From the NCBI GenBank assembly GCA_947037995.1, contig CAMQUV010000045.1, forward strand, positions 1 through 7,856: 7,856 nt of DNA. The letters are read 5' to 3'. This DNA comes from an uncultured Rikenellaceae bacterium. Lineage in GTDB: Bacteria > Bacteroidota > Bacteroidia > Bacteroidales > Rikenellaceae. Below are positions 1 to 6,985 of this stretch, one piece after another. The notes beneath the pieces were generated by a model, which did not search any database, had not been told where the DNA came from, and was given only the letters and a program-made list of their open reading frames with translations. The position numbers were made by a program, and so were the translations under genes. Every line of letters begins with the position of its first letter. The stretch's first letter is position 1.

Positions 1-39
1 TCACATCCCAATGATGTAGCTGTTAATATTGATAAATAA
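1..39 (+). CDS. Possible C-terminal end of an upstream gene (partial)
   Basis: Frame 1 is open from the first base and reads SHPNDVAVNIDK followed by TAA. The other two forward frames close within 18 bases. Twelve residues are too few to recognise a family, and a short open stretch at a window edge can arise by chance. The 151 bases between this stop and the next gene are AT-rich. They contain a weak inverted repeat (CTCAT at 145-149, ATGAG at 158-162) but no convincing terminator or promoter; TATCTTTA at 124-131 differs from TAnnTTTG at one base. Confidence 0.3.
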   Translation, partial: SHPNDVAVNIDK

Positions 40-190
40 TTTTTTACTACGATTTCACTCAGTTTTTTAATTATCATTTCTGTAATTACGCAATATTAAT
101 TATGTTTTTGCCCTTTTTTTAGTTATCTTTACCTATCGAACTACCTCATTTACCCTGATGAGACTTTTGCTAACTTAATTTTAATCTATT

Positions 191-883
191 ATGAAAAAAA
201 CTCTACTATCTACACTGCTCATTCTGATGTCGGCTACATTTCTCTTCTCTTGCGGGAATTCCGACCTTACAGAATCCAAAATCATTGAACTGCTTGAACC
301 TAACTACCTCGGAGTTGACGGTGAACCTAAACCTCTTATCCTGCAAATTCCACTTGGCGAAAAAAGAGTGAAAAAAGCTATCGGAAGAAATAAATATAAA
401 ACTCATACACTCCAAACGATTACGCTCGGAACAGGTACACTCAATGTAGAGGAAAATAAAAAACTACACATCTTCTCTGTCCTCAATGACTGCCCAGGAT
501 GTATCGAATGCCTCGAACTGTTTAAAGAAAAAGGACTTGTCGAATATACTTATGTTGACGAATATCGCGGTGGAGCTATCGTTGATATTAAACTTACCGA
601 AGAAGGACGAAAATATGACCTGCTTGAAGTTAAAGACGAACTCGCTGTCGTGATTCTAGGATATATTAAACCATTTGAAGCTAGCAAAATTATCTCTAAT
701 ATCGAAACTAGAACAGGAGAAGCTATGTTTTCTCTTAAACTATTTGACCTGACTCCTTTCGGTAAAGCAATGGGTGCCAAAAATGGTGATGCCCTTCTTA
801 TTGATATAGATGAACCTAATAAACCAGAACTTACTCGTGTGAGATTCAAATATTATGATGACGAAGGTTGGGCTCTAAAATAA
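191..883 (+). CDS. Unrecognised exported lipoprotein with a CxxCxxC motif (230 aa)
   Basis: The protein begins with a lipoprotein signal peptide: MKK, a hydrophobic stretch at about residues 5-19, and a lipobox LFSC with the lipidated Cys at 21. It should therefore be processed by signal peptidase II and anchored in an envelope membrane. The mature part has no family I can name. Residues 101-107 read CPGCIEC, a CxxCxxC cluster that could bind metal or form disulfides. Residues 110-142 (ELFKEKGLVEY, then KLTEEGRKYDL) resemble the recognition helix, wing and LTEEGKKY tail common in winged-helix domains; this is an inference from pattern only. No transmembrane segment follows the signal. The ATG at 191 is chosen because it places the signal peptide exactly at the N-terminus. 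No Shine-Dalgarno is visible, which is usual in Bacteroidetes. The gene stands alone and ends 52 bases before a strong terminator, so it is probably monocistronic or the last gene of a unit. Confidence 0.88.
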   Translation: MKKTLLSTLLILMSATFLFSCGNSDLTESKIIELLEPNYLGVDGEPKPLILQIPLGEKRVKKAIGRNKYKTHTLQTITLGTGTLNVEENKKLHIFSVLNDCPGCIECLELFKEKGLVEYTYVDEYRGGAIVDIKLTEEGRKYDLLEVKDELAVVILGYIKPFEASKIISNIETRTGEAMFSLKLFDLTPFGKAMGAKNGDALLIDIDEPNKPELTRVRFKYYDDEGWALK

Positions 884-935
884 GTAATTATTACCCCTAA
901 TCGTACAAACCCTACCATATATCTAATATGAATTT

Positions 936-979
936 AAAGGGTCACACCTCTCTTAACTATTGAGGTGTGACCCTTTTTT
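936..979 (+). terminator. Rho-independent terminator of the lipoprotein gene
   Basis: There is a perfect 15-bp inverted repeat: AAAGGGTCACACCTC at 936-950 and its complement at 962-976. The loop is 11 bases, and T6 (974-979) overlaps the stem foot and follows the GGGTC/GACCC core. The rightward orientation fits the gene ending at 883. The reverse direction has only a short T3 after the core, so termination should be mainly rightward. Confidence 0.92.
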
Positions 980-1130
980 GTTGTACGACGGCTGTACGTT
1001 ATTCATTTGTTTGAAGCCTCCCTGCCATTTTAATTAGCCTCTTTGTAGAGGCTTAATGTGCTGTTCGTACATACATTAATCGAAGTCCAGGTGAGTTAGT
1101 CGAAGTGTTCGAAACTCGTCTCATTGGAGC

Positions 1131-1159
1131 TTGGAATCATAGTAAAGATTGTAGTTTTG
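1131..1159 (+). promoter_or_regulatory. Weak candidate promoter inside the gene-free interval
   Basis: TAGTTTTG at 1152-1159 matches the Bacteroidetes -7 consensus TAnnTTTG exactly. A TTG at 1131-1133 lies 18 bases upstream, close to the usual -33 spacing. Transcription would run right into the hairpin-rich stretch. About one such six-base match is expected by chance in a region of this size when both strands are counted, so this is only a candidate. Confidence 0.22.
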
Positions 1160-1171
1160 TTTATAATCTAA

Positions 1172-1242
1172 ACGCACTCTAAACTCACTCAATTTGTTCA
1201 CACCCATACGCCTAACACACGCTCACCACGCATACCATACGC
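1172..1242. repeat. G-poor, C/A-rich tract with spaced ACGC words
   Basis: The plus strand is almost free of G here and rich in CAC and ACGC words. ACGC occurs at 1172, 1208, 1219, 1228 and 1239; the last four are 9-11 bases apart. CATACGCC appears twice (1205-1212 and 1236-1243). On the minus strand this reads as a degenerate GCGTATGG repeat. No protein-coding reading is apparent. It may be a decayed short tandem repeat or a protein-binding array. Confidence 0.45.
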
Positions 1243-1343
1243 CCACGTGCTTCGCGTATTTTTATTAGTTATATTTTAAAAGAGATTTATTGTTGTCCAA
1301 TTAAAATATTCGAAATCATTTTGCAGATGAATTTTCACTTTCT

Positions 1344-1475
1344 GTTCCTGCGTGTCAAAGCCTGCGAAGGAACAATGCCGACAGGCAAATTTCAAGTGGC
1401 GTTGCCACCGAGCCTCCGCTGGGGGAAGACTTGTGTATTGTTAACACCTTTGGCTCGCGAAAACCTACGGTTTTC
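1344..1475. repeat. Cluster of small inverted repeats
   Basis: Consecutive hairpins are visible. GTTCCTGCG (1344-1352) pairs with CGAAGGAAC (1365-1373) with one mismatch. The overlapping GCCTG (1360-1364) and CAGGC (1382-1386) form a competing stem. GTGGC-GTT-GCCAC lies at 1396-1408. CCTCC-GCT-GGGGG at 1413-1425 would pair in RNA with one G-U. GAAAACC-TAC-GGTTTTC lies at 1459-1475. The segment is richer in G and C than its flanks. Such clusters are seen in dispersed intergenic repeats and in structured RNAs; I cannot tell which without genome comparison. Confidence 0.45.
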
Positions 1476-1582
1476 AAATGCAATCGAAAATAAAGAATTC
1501 AAGCCCTCTCTTTTTAAAGCTATAACTAGCTTAACTAAAATTTCTTAGACGTTTTATTTAGAAAGTGTTATTGAACAACAGT

Positions 1583-1627
1583 AAAAGAGATTCCCACTAA
1601 AATATCATAAATGTATTAGTGGGAATC
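1583..1627 (-). terminator. Terminator of the rimP-nusA-infB operon
   Basis: There is a perfect 12-bp inverted repeat, GATTCCCACTAA (1589-1600) with its complement at 1616-1627, and a 15-base loop. Read leftward, the stem is followed by TCTTTTA, a short T-rich run. It begins 51 bases past the infB stop. The rightward side lacks a T-run, so the element serves infB. Confidence 0.82.
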
Positions 1628-1678
1628 GGTTATTTACCTTATTTTGGTATAGTTGACAATCAGGTTATCCTGTTGTTA

Positions 1679-4603
1679 TTAGAGTTTACGTGCGATTTCG
1701 ACTTGTTGGTATGCTTCAATAAAGTCGCCCATTTTGATATCGTTAAAGTTTTCGATATTCAGACCGCAATCGAGCCCATTATTAACTTCTTTGACATCGT
1801 CTTTAAATCGTTTAAGCGACCCAAGTTTCCCTGTATAGACAACGATACCGTCTCTAATGATTCTGATATTCGCGTTACGAGTAATTTTCCCTTCACGAAC
1901 CATACAACCAGCAACAGAGCCGACTTTCGAGATTTTGAATACTTCGAGAACTTCCACTGAGGCAGTAATTTCCTCTTTAGTTTCAGGAGCAAGCATTCCT
2001 TCAATCGCGTCTTTGATTTCTGCAATCGCGTCATATATGATAGAATAGTGTCTGATTTCGATTTCTTCTTTATCGGCTAGTCTTCTAGCACTGTTCGACG
2101 GTCTAACTTGGAATCCGACTATGACTGCATTGGATGCCGCAGCGAGTAGCACGTCTGATTCAGATATTTGTCCGACAGCTTTGTGTATGACATTAACTTG
2201 CACTTCTTCGTTAGAAAGTTTAATCAGCGAGTCAGTAAGAGCTTCAATCGAGCCATCGACATCACCTTTAACGATAACATTAAGTTCTTTAAAGTTACCA
2301 ATTGCAATACGTCTACCGATTTCATCAAGTGTGATATGTTTTTGGGTACGAAGTCCCTGCATACGTTGCAGTTGTTCGCGTTTAGTTGCGATTTCGCGAG
2401 CAGATTTATCATCTTCCATAACATTGAAAGTATCTCCAGCTTGCGGTGCACCGTTAAGTCCAAGTACAAGTACTGGAGTAGCAGGAGGCGCAGTTTCGAT
2501 TTTGCTTCCACGTTCGTTAAACATAGCTTTCACGCGACCAGTATGAGTTCCCGAAAGTAGCACATCTCCAACTTTCAGCGTACCATTTTGTACAAGTATA
2601 GTGGTTACATAACCCCTACCTTTATCAAGAGTAGACTCAATAACCGAGCCAGCCGCTTTTTTATTTGGATTAGCTTTTAGTTCAAGTATTTCTGCTTCGA
2701 GCAGTACTTTTTCGAGTAGTTTATCGATATTAAGTCCAGCTTTGGCCGAGATATCTTGTGATTGGTATTTACCTCCCCATTCTTCAACGAGGTAGTTCAT
2801 AACTGCAAGTTCTTCTTTAATTTTCTCTGGGTTTGCTCCGTCTTTATCGATTTTATTAATCGCGAAAACGATAGGAACACCGGCAGCTTCGGCGTGGTTT
2901 ATTGCTTCTTTGGTTTGAGGCATTATAGAGTCATCGGCTGCAATAATAATAATAGCAACGTCAGTAACTTTTGCACCACGAGCTCTCATCGCTGTAAAAG
3001 CTTCGTGACCTGGAGTATCCAGGAATGTAACTCTTCTACCGTCTTCAAGTTCGACGCCATATGCCCCGATATGTTGTGTTATACCACCGGCTTCGCCAGC
3101 AATAACATTAGCTTTACGGATATGGTCAAGCAGTGAAGTTTTACCGTGGTCAACGTGTCCCATCACCGTAACGATAGGTGGTCTGCTGATAAGGTCTTCA
3201 GGTTTATCCTCTTCACTTTCAATCGCTTCTTGTATGTCTACCGAGACGAATTCTACTTTATATTTGAATTCTTCGGCAACAATTACAAGTGCTTCTGCAT
3301 CAAGTCTTTGGTTTATCGAAACCATCAGTCCGAGGTTCATACACGCAGTAATAACGTCAGTAACCGAGGCCTCCATCATAGTAGCTAGTTCGCTAACAGT
3401 TACGAATTCGGTGAGTTGTAGAGTTTCGCTAGCGCGTTGTTCTTTTTCGAGTTCTTCGGCAATTTTATCTTGAACGGCATCTCTTTTATCTCTTCTATAC
3501 TTCGAGCTTTTGGTTTTATTTCCTTTCGAGGTGAGTCTAGATAGCGTTTCTTTAATTTGTTTTTGCACATCCTCATCCGAAACCGCTTCTTTGACTACTG
3601 GTTTTGGTGCAGGTTTACCTTTTTTGCGGTCTTTTCTAGGATTCGCATTATTTTGGTTTGTGTTATTATTTGCGTTGGTATTCGGGGTGTTACTATTAGC
3701 ATTAGGCGTAGTATTCGCAGCTCCATCGGCAATATTAACTTTATTTTTTTTGATACGGTTTCTTTTACCTCTTTTATCGTCATTAGCCGCCGGCAGTACC
3801 ATTGTGCCAAGGATTTTGGGACCTGTAAGTTTCCCAGGAGCGTCAGCTCTAAAGAGTGCATTTTTATCAGGAACACTTTCAGTTTTTTCCGTAGGGATAG
3901 CTGGGTTACTCTGGTTTGCATTTTTGATATTATCGTCAGTTTTAGTTGTGTTTTGGGCATCAACTTTGGCGACATTATCTTTAGGTGTATCTTTAATAAT
4001 TTCTTTGTTTGTAGTTTTAGCGGGAGTATTGGTCGCAGTTTTTTTGGAATTAGCATCAGTGGCAGTCTGTTGCGTTTTCGTTTGCTCTTTGACAATATTG
4101 GTCTCAGGCACCTCTTTGCTCATCACTGGCTTGGGAGTTTCTGTAACTATTTTTTCGATTATAGTTTCCTTTATCTTAGGAGTTTCTACTTTCGTGGTTT
4201 TAGGTTCTTCTTTAGTAATTTCGATAGCTTTACTTTTCTCTGGTTCTATTTTTTTATTAGAATCGAGGTCAATTTTGCCAAGGATTTTGGGAGAAGCGAG
4301 CACATTTTTCTCTTTCGGCGAGAAGACGTTAGATTTGATAGTAATTTCGTTATCAACTTTCTCGTTATCCGCAAGATTTTTGTTCACATTTTCGGTATTA
4401 TTGTTTTCAGTATTAATACTTTTCGGAGTAGCATTAGCACTAAATTCTTTAGCAACGAGGTCGAACGCTTGTTCCGTAAGGATAAGGTTCGGTGAGTGTT
4501 CAATTTTGATTCCTTTATGTTCAAGGAAATCGGCGATAGTGCCAATGCCCACGTTATACTCTTTAGCAACGCGGCTAAGTCTTATTTTTTTGTTATCTGC
4601 CAT
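1679..4603 (-). CDS. infB: Translation initiation factor IF2
   Basis: IF2 is the GTPase that delivers initiator fMet-tRNA to the 30S subunit and promotes 50S joining. An N-terminal helical IF2_N-like domain (about residues 6-54) is followed by a long Lys/Thr/Asn-rich linker (about 55-395). A second IF2_N domain follows (about 398-447). The G domain has G1 GHVDHGKT (482-489), G2 GGITQHIG (506-513), G3 DTPGHEAF (529-536), G4 NKID (583-586) and G5 SAKAG (619-623). The remaining half contains domain II, domain III and the C-terminal tRNA-binding beta barrel. All catalytic motifs are intact, including the G3 His. At 974 aa it is long, as is usual for Bacteroidetes; the extra length is the linker, which carries PKILG twice (105-109 and 262-266). 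The ATG at 4603 starts a typical MADNKKIRLSRVAKEYNV. It lies 63 bases after the nusA stop, with an A-rich leader and no Shine-Dalgarno. It is the last gene of the operon. Confidence 0.98.
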   Translation of the reverse strand: MADNKKIRLSRVAKEYNVGIGTIADFLEHKGIKIEHSPNLILTEQAFDLVAKEFSANATPKSINTENNNTENVNKNLADNEKVDNEITIKSNVFSPKEKNVLASPKILGKIDLDSNKKIEPEKSKAIEITKEEPKTTKVETPKIKETIIEKIVTETPKPVMSKEVPETNIVKEQTKTQQTATDANSKKTATNTPAKTTNKEIIKDTPKDNVAKVDAQNTTKTDDNIKNANQSNPAIPTEKTESVPDKNALFRADAPGKLTGPKILGTMVLPAANDDKRGKRNRIKKNKVNIADGAANTTPNANSNTPNTNANNNTNQNNANPRKDRKKGKPAPKPVVKEAVSDEDVQKQIKETLSRLTSKGNKTKSSKYRRDKRDAVQDKIAEELEKEQRASETLQLTEFVTVSELATMMEASVTDVITACMNLGLMVSINQRLDAEALVIVAEEFKYKVEFVSVDIQEAIESEEDKPEDLISRPPIVTVMGHVDHGKTSLLDHIRKANVIAGEAGGITQHIGAYGVELEDGRRVTFLDTPGHEAFTAMRARGAKVTDVAIIIIAADDSIMPQTKEAINHAEAAGVPIVFAINKIDKDGANPEKIKEELAVMNYLVEEWGGKYQSQDISAKAGLNIDKLLEKVLLEAEILELKANPNKKAAGSVIESTLDKGRGYVTTILVQNGTLKVGDVLLSGTHTGRVKAMFNERGSKIETAPPATPVLVLGLNGAPQAGDTFNVMEDDKSAREIATKREQLQRMQGLRTQKHITLDEIGRRIAIGNFKELNVIVKGDVDGSIEALTDSLIKLSNEEVQVNVIHKAVGQISESDVLLAAASNAVIVGFQVRPSNSARRLADKEEIEIRHYSIIYDAIAEIKDAIEGMLAPETKEEITASVEVLEVFKISKVGSVAGCMVREGKITRNANIRIIRDGIVVYTGKLGSLKRFKDDVKEVNNGLDCGLNIENFNDIKMGDFIEAYQQVEIARKL

Positions 4604-4666
4604 TTAACTTTTTATATGTAATTGTTTCGTTTTATCTTAGTAGTTAATATTTATAATAATATTAGC

Positions 4667-5896
4667 TTATTCAAATTCCAGTTTAAGTATTTGCACGACT
4701 TCCTCGATAGTTTCGATTTCGAGGTCCGTTCTCTGTGCTAGTTCGTCTTTATCGAGTGATAGGACTGCTTTCGCCGTATCGAGTCCCACGCTTTTGAATT
4801 GCGTAAGAATCCATTCTTCGATTTCGTCGGTGAATTCCATAAGGTCCACATCATCTTCGGTTTCTTCGGCTCCTTCTCTGTAGACGTCGATATCGTATCC
4901 AGAAAGCATCGAAGCTAGTCTGATATTGAGTCCATTTTTACCAATTGCGAGCGATATTTCGGAAGGTTTAAGGTTGACTTCGGCTTTCATCGTTTCGGCA
5001 TCTAGTGATACAGCCGAGATTTTAGCAGGGCTAAGCGCTCTTTGTATAAGTAGTTGCAGGTTCGCCGTGTAGTTAACTACGTCAATATTTTCTCCTTTGA
5101 GTTCTTTAACGATAGTATATATTCTGGAGCCTTTAACACCGACGCACGCACCGACTGGGTCAATTCTTTCGTCATAGCTTTCGACTGCGACTTTAGCTCT
5201 TTCTCCCGGAATACGAACAATTTTTTTGATAGTAATAAGTCCATCAAATATTTCGGGCACTTCGATTTCGAAAAGTCTTTCGAGGAATTCTGGTGCAGTT
5301 CTTGAAAGGATAATTTTGGGAGAGTTGTTAATCATTTCGACTTTTCTGACAATAGCTCTGACTGTGTCTCCTTTGCGGAAGAAATCCGATGGTATTTGTT
5401 CCGTTTTCGGTAGCAGTAGTTCATTATCTTCGTCATCGACAATCATAATTTCTTTTTTCCAGACTTGGTATACTTCTCCAGTAATTAGGTCACCGACTCT
5501 TTCGGAATATTTTTCGAAGAGGTTAGCTTTTTCGATATCAAGGATTTTGCTTCTAAGGTTTTGTCCAATAGCAAGAACGGCTCTTCTAGGGAAGTCTTCC
5601 ATTTTGACTTCTTCGGCTACATCTTCATCTTCTTCGTATGTAGGGTCGATTTTTTTCGCCTCGGTAAGTGATATTTGGGTATTAGTATCGGTAAGATTTT
5701 TGTCAGCAACCACGATTCTGTTTCTCCAGATTTCGAGGTCTCCTTGTTCGATATTAACAATAACGTCAAAGTTGTCATCATTCCCGTAAGTTTTAGCAAG
5801 AACTGACCTGAATACTTCTTCGAGTACTCCCATCATAGTTGCTTTGTCGATATTTTTGAGTTCTTTGAACTCTGAAAATGTACTTGTAAGATTCAT
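4667..5896 (-). CDS. nusA: Transcription termination/antitermination factor NusA
   Basis: NusA binds RNA polymerase, enhances pausing and hairpin-dependent termination, and takes part in antitermination complexes. The domain order is canonical. The polymerase-binding N-terminal domain spans about 1-125, and the S1 domain about 133-200. KH1 contains GVKGSR (253-258) and KH2 contains GKNG (319-322); both carry the GxxG loop that contacts RNA. After an acidic linker (about 343-360) comes one short helical C-terminal module (about 361-409). The protein has 409 residues and lacks the two full acidic repeats of the E. coli protein (about 495 aa), as is common outside gammaproteobacteria. The ATG at 5896 starts MNLTSTFSEF and is the only sensible start. 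The gene follows rimP by 84 AT-rich bases. It may control its own operon through the leader hairpin at 6469-6508. Confidence 0.97.
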   Translation of the reverse strand: MNLTSTFSEFKELKNIDKATMMGVLEEVFRSVLAKTYGNDDNFDVIVNIEQGDLEIWRNRIVVADKNLTDTNTQISLTEAKKIDPTYEEDEDVAEEVKMEDFPRRAVLAIGQNLRSKILDIEKANLFEKYSERVGDLITGEVYQVWKKEIMIVDDEDNELLLPKTEQIPSDFFRKGDTVRAIVRKVEMINNSPKIILSRTAPEFLERLFEIEVPEIFDGLITIKKIVRIPGERAKVAVESYDERIDPVGACVGVKGSRIYTIVKELKGENIDVVNYTANLQLLIQRALSPAKISAVSLDAETMKAEVNLKPSEISLAIGKNGLNIRLASMLSGYDIDVYREGAEETEDDVDLMEFTDEIEEWILTQFKSVGLDTAKAVLSLDKDELAQRTDLEIETIEEVVQILKLEFE

Positions 5897-5980
5897 CTAC
5901 GTAAGATTTATTTTGTCTTATGATTTATAATATATTTTGTTTTTTTTTCTATTTCGTAATATTTTGTCGAATTTTCGTTT

Positions 5981-6451
5981 TTATATTGTTTCGACAATTT
6001 TTCTGATATCGTCAGCGATATTAAGTATTTCTATTTTTTCGACATCCATTTTTCTTTTGGCACCTTCGGGTTTTTCTTTTGAAATGTATTTGACTGTGAC
6101 GGTATTATTTTCTTGCGAGTACTCTTCGAGCACAGCAATAATTTTGCGTGAGTCGGGCGTGGTAAGTATTTCTACAATTTTGCCAATAGTTTTATCAAAT
6201 TGTTGCGGCATAGTTAGTGGGTATCCTATCCCCGCCGAAGCTACTGTCAGGGCGAAGTCTTCTTTTTCTCTATCGAGTTGATTTTCGATTAGTTTGCTGA
6301 TAGCCGTGCAGTTGCTGAGTACTACTGGTGTTTTGCCATCGAGTAGTATTTCAATGTCGTTAGATGGCGTAATGTTAACGTCAACAACGAACAGTTGGTG
6401 TGTCTCTGCGGCTTCAATGGCCAGTGTTTCTATGAGTTTTTTGTCAATCAT
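5981..6451 (-). CDS. rimP: Ribosome maturation factor RimP
   Basis: RimP assists late assembly of the 30S ribosomal subunit. The protein has 156 residues, the normal family size. The N-terminal alpha/beta domain (about 1-85) ends in the family signature region SAGIGYPLT (72-80) and QQFDK (83-87), equivalent to the SPGLDRPL and QF motifs of other RimPs. A small C-terminal domain follows (about 88-156). The start is set at the ATG at 6451 (MIDKKLIETL). The frame is open 25 codons further upstream, to 6526, but that extension would cover the leader hairpin and reach the promoter's -7 box, and its residues do not match the family. It is the first gene of rimP-nusA-infB, the conserved bacterial order. 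Confidence 0.95.
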   Translation of the reverse strand: MIDKKLIETLAIEAAETHQLFVVDVNITPSNDIEILLDGKTPVVLSNCTAISKLIENQLDREKEDFALTVASAGIGYPLTMPQQFDKTIGKIVEILTTPDSRKIIAVLEEYSQENNTVTVKYISKEKPEGAKRKMDVEKIEILNIADDIRKIVETI

Positions 6452-6468
6452 AATTCTGGAGGTGTATG

Positions 6469-6508
6469 AAAAAAACTGGGGGAACAAACGCTCCCCCTGT
6501 CTTTTTTT
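6469..6508 (-). terminator. Terminator-like hairpin in the rimP leader (putative attenuator)
   Basis: Read leftward, GGGGGA (6497-6492), an 8-base loop and TCCCCC (6483-6478) form a 6-bp GC-rich stem. It is followed by AG and T7 (6475-6469). The 5' side has A7 (6508-6502), which can pair with T7 to lengthen the stem across a small internal loop. The hairpin lies downstream of the rimP promoter, and its T-run ends 17 bases before the rimP ATG, so polymerase must read through it to express the operon. A CCTCC between the T-run and the start could pair with the GGGGG arm through one G-U and give an alternative fold. NusA-dependent leader termination is known for rimP-nusA operons in other bacteria; that it applies here is an inference. 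Confidence 0.7.
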
Positions 6509-6523
6509 AATTCTTCTTGTGGG

Positions 6524-6554
6524 CAAAGGTAGCTAAAAAAATGAATATACGCAA
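6524..6554 (-). promoter_or_regulatory. Promoter of rimP-nusA-infB
   Basis: On the minus strand TACCTTTG (6531-6524) matches the Bacteroidetes -7 consensus TAnnTTTG exactly. TTG (6554-6552) lies 20 bases upstream as the -33 element. Transcription should start roughly 5-8 bases downstream, near 6517, giving a leader of about 65 bases that contains the hairpin at 6469-6508. Confidence 0.72.
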
Positions 6555-6575
6555 TTTGTGGCGTTATTTATTGTG

Positions 6576-6985
6576 TTATTTAAATATGTTCGATATTTTA
6601 TGCAGTAAGGGGTAGAAATGCAGTTTTTTTCGCACCTGCCATTTTCGGATAAGGTTTAAAGGCTTACGTTTAAGGCCTTTGCGTGCAAGGCTGTTAAATT
6701 CATCAACTGCATCGAGCACTCTTTCGGAACATTGGCAGTCCCGGTGAGCCTCGTGTATCAGCGTGTAACTGTTTATGCGAGCCATAAGCTCGTCGGGGCG
6801 TGTCAGGGCAAGTTTTAATGCTGGTTCTAGCTCCGTAGCTGACTCTATATCTATAAGATGTGCTCTGGGTTGTGAGTTTCGGAAGGTGACGACAGGCTTT
6901 TCGAGAAACATAAGTTTCAGTATTATCGACGAGCGTAGAGAGCCTAACTGGTATAGCTGTTTGGAGTAGGCAAATCCTTGAAGTC
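6576..6985 (-). pseudogene. Remnant of a glycosyltransferase / CDP-glycerol-transferase-like gene (C-terminal part)
   Basis: The readable part (111 codons from an internal ATG at 6911) contains RSSIILKLMFLEKPVVTF just around that ATG, then HLIDI, a TRPDELMARI helix, and SERVLDAVDEF followed by a basic tail, LKRKPLNLIRKWQVRKKL. This matches the C-terminal donor-binding half of GT-B enzymes of the CDP-glycerol:glycerophosphate transferase type as I recall them; full members have more than 350 residues. In this frame the reading stays open only to 6983 with no ATG. The expected preceding motif appears instead in a second frame: DLPTPNSYTS, a TAG, then ALYAR, joining RSSIIL near 6935. So there is at least one frameshift and one stop, and nothing resembling the family is visible beyond about 6985. 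It is probably non-functional. It probably belonged to a surface polysaccharide or teichoic-acid-like glycan pathway. Confidence 0.65.

Larger units (their letters stand above)
980..1588. other. Gene-free interval between two terminators
   Basis: This stretch of about 600 bases lies between the lipoprotein terminator (rightward) and the infB terminator (leftward). No frame gives a believable protein. The longest rightward reading (1321-1548, 75 codons from a TTG) has no domain and covers several hairpins. Inverted repeats are dense: AGCCTCT/AGAGGCT at 1036-1053 with a 4-base loop; GAGTT-AG-TCGAA / TTCGA-AACTC at 1093-1117 with a 3-base loop; and the cluster at 1344-1475. The heptamer TCGAAGT recurs at about 1080 and 1100, and CGTACA-like words recur near 903, 984, 992 and 1068. 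The interval could be a decayed mobile or repetitive element or a structured RNA; the sequence alone does not decide. Confidence 0.6.

Noticed and set aside
1200..1480. CRISPR array
   Set aside because: There is no regularly spaced repeat of 24 or more bases; the recurring words are short and degenerate.
1321..1548. 75-codon rightward ORF in the gene-free interval
   Set aside because: It needs a TTG start, has no recognisable domain, spans several inverted repeats, and its composition resembles translated intergenic repeat DNA.
3510..4607. Long rightward open frame (365 codons) opposite the infB 5' region, and a second one at 3557-4495
   Set aside because: Both lie antisense to the low-complexity Lys/Thr/Asn-rich linker of IF2, whose biased codons suppress stops on the other strand. 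The translations are Ser/Leu/Phe/Val-rich with no domain.
6452..6526. N-terminal extension of rimP by 25 codons
   Set aside because: It would run through the leader hairpin and begin inside the -7 box; the added residues do not match RimP, and the family length fits the start at 6451.
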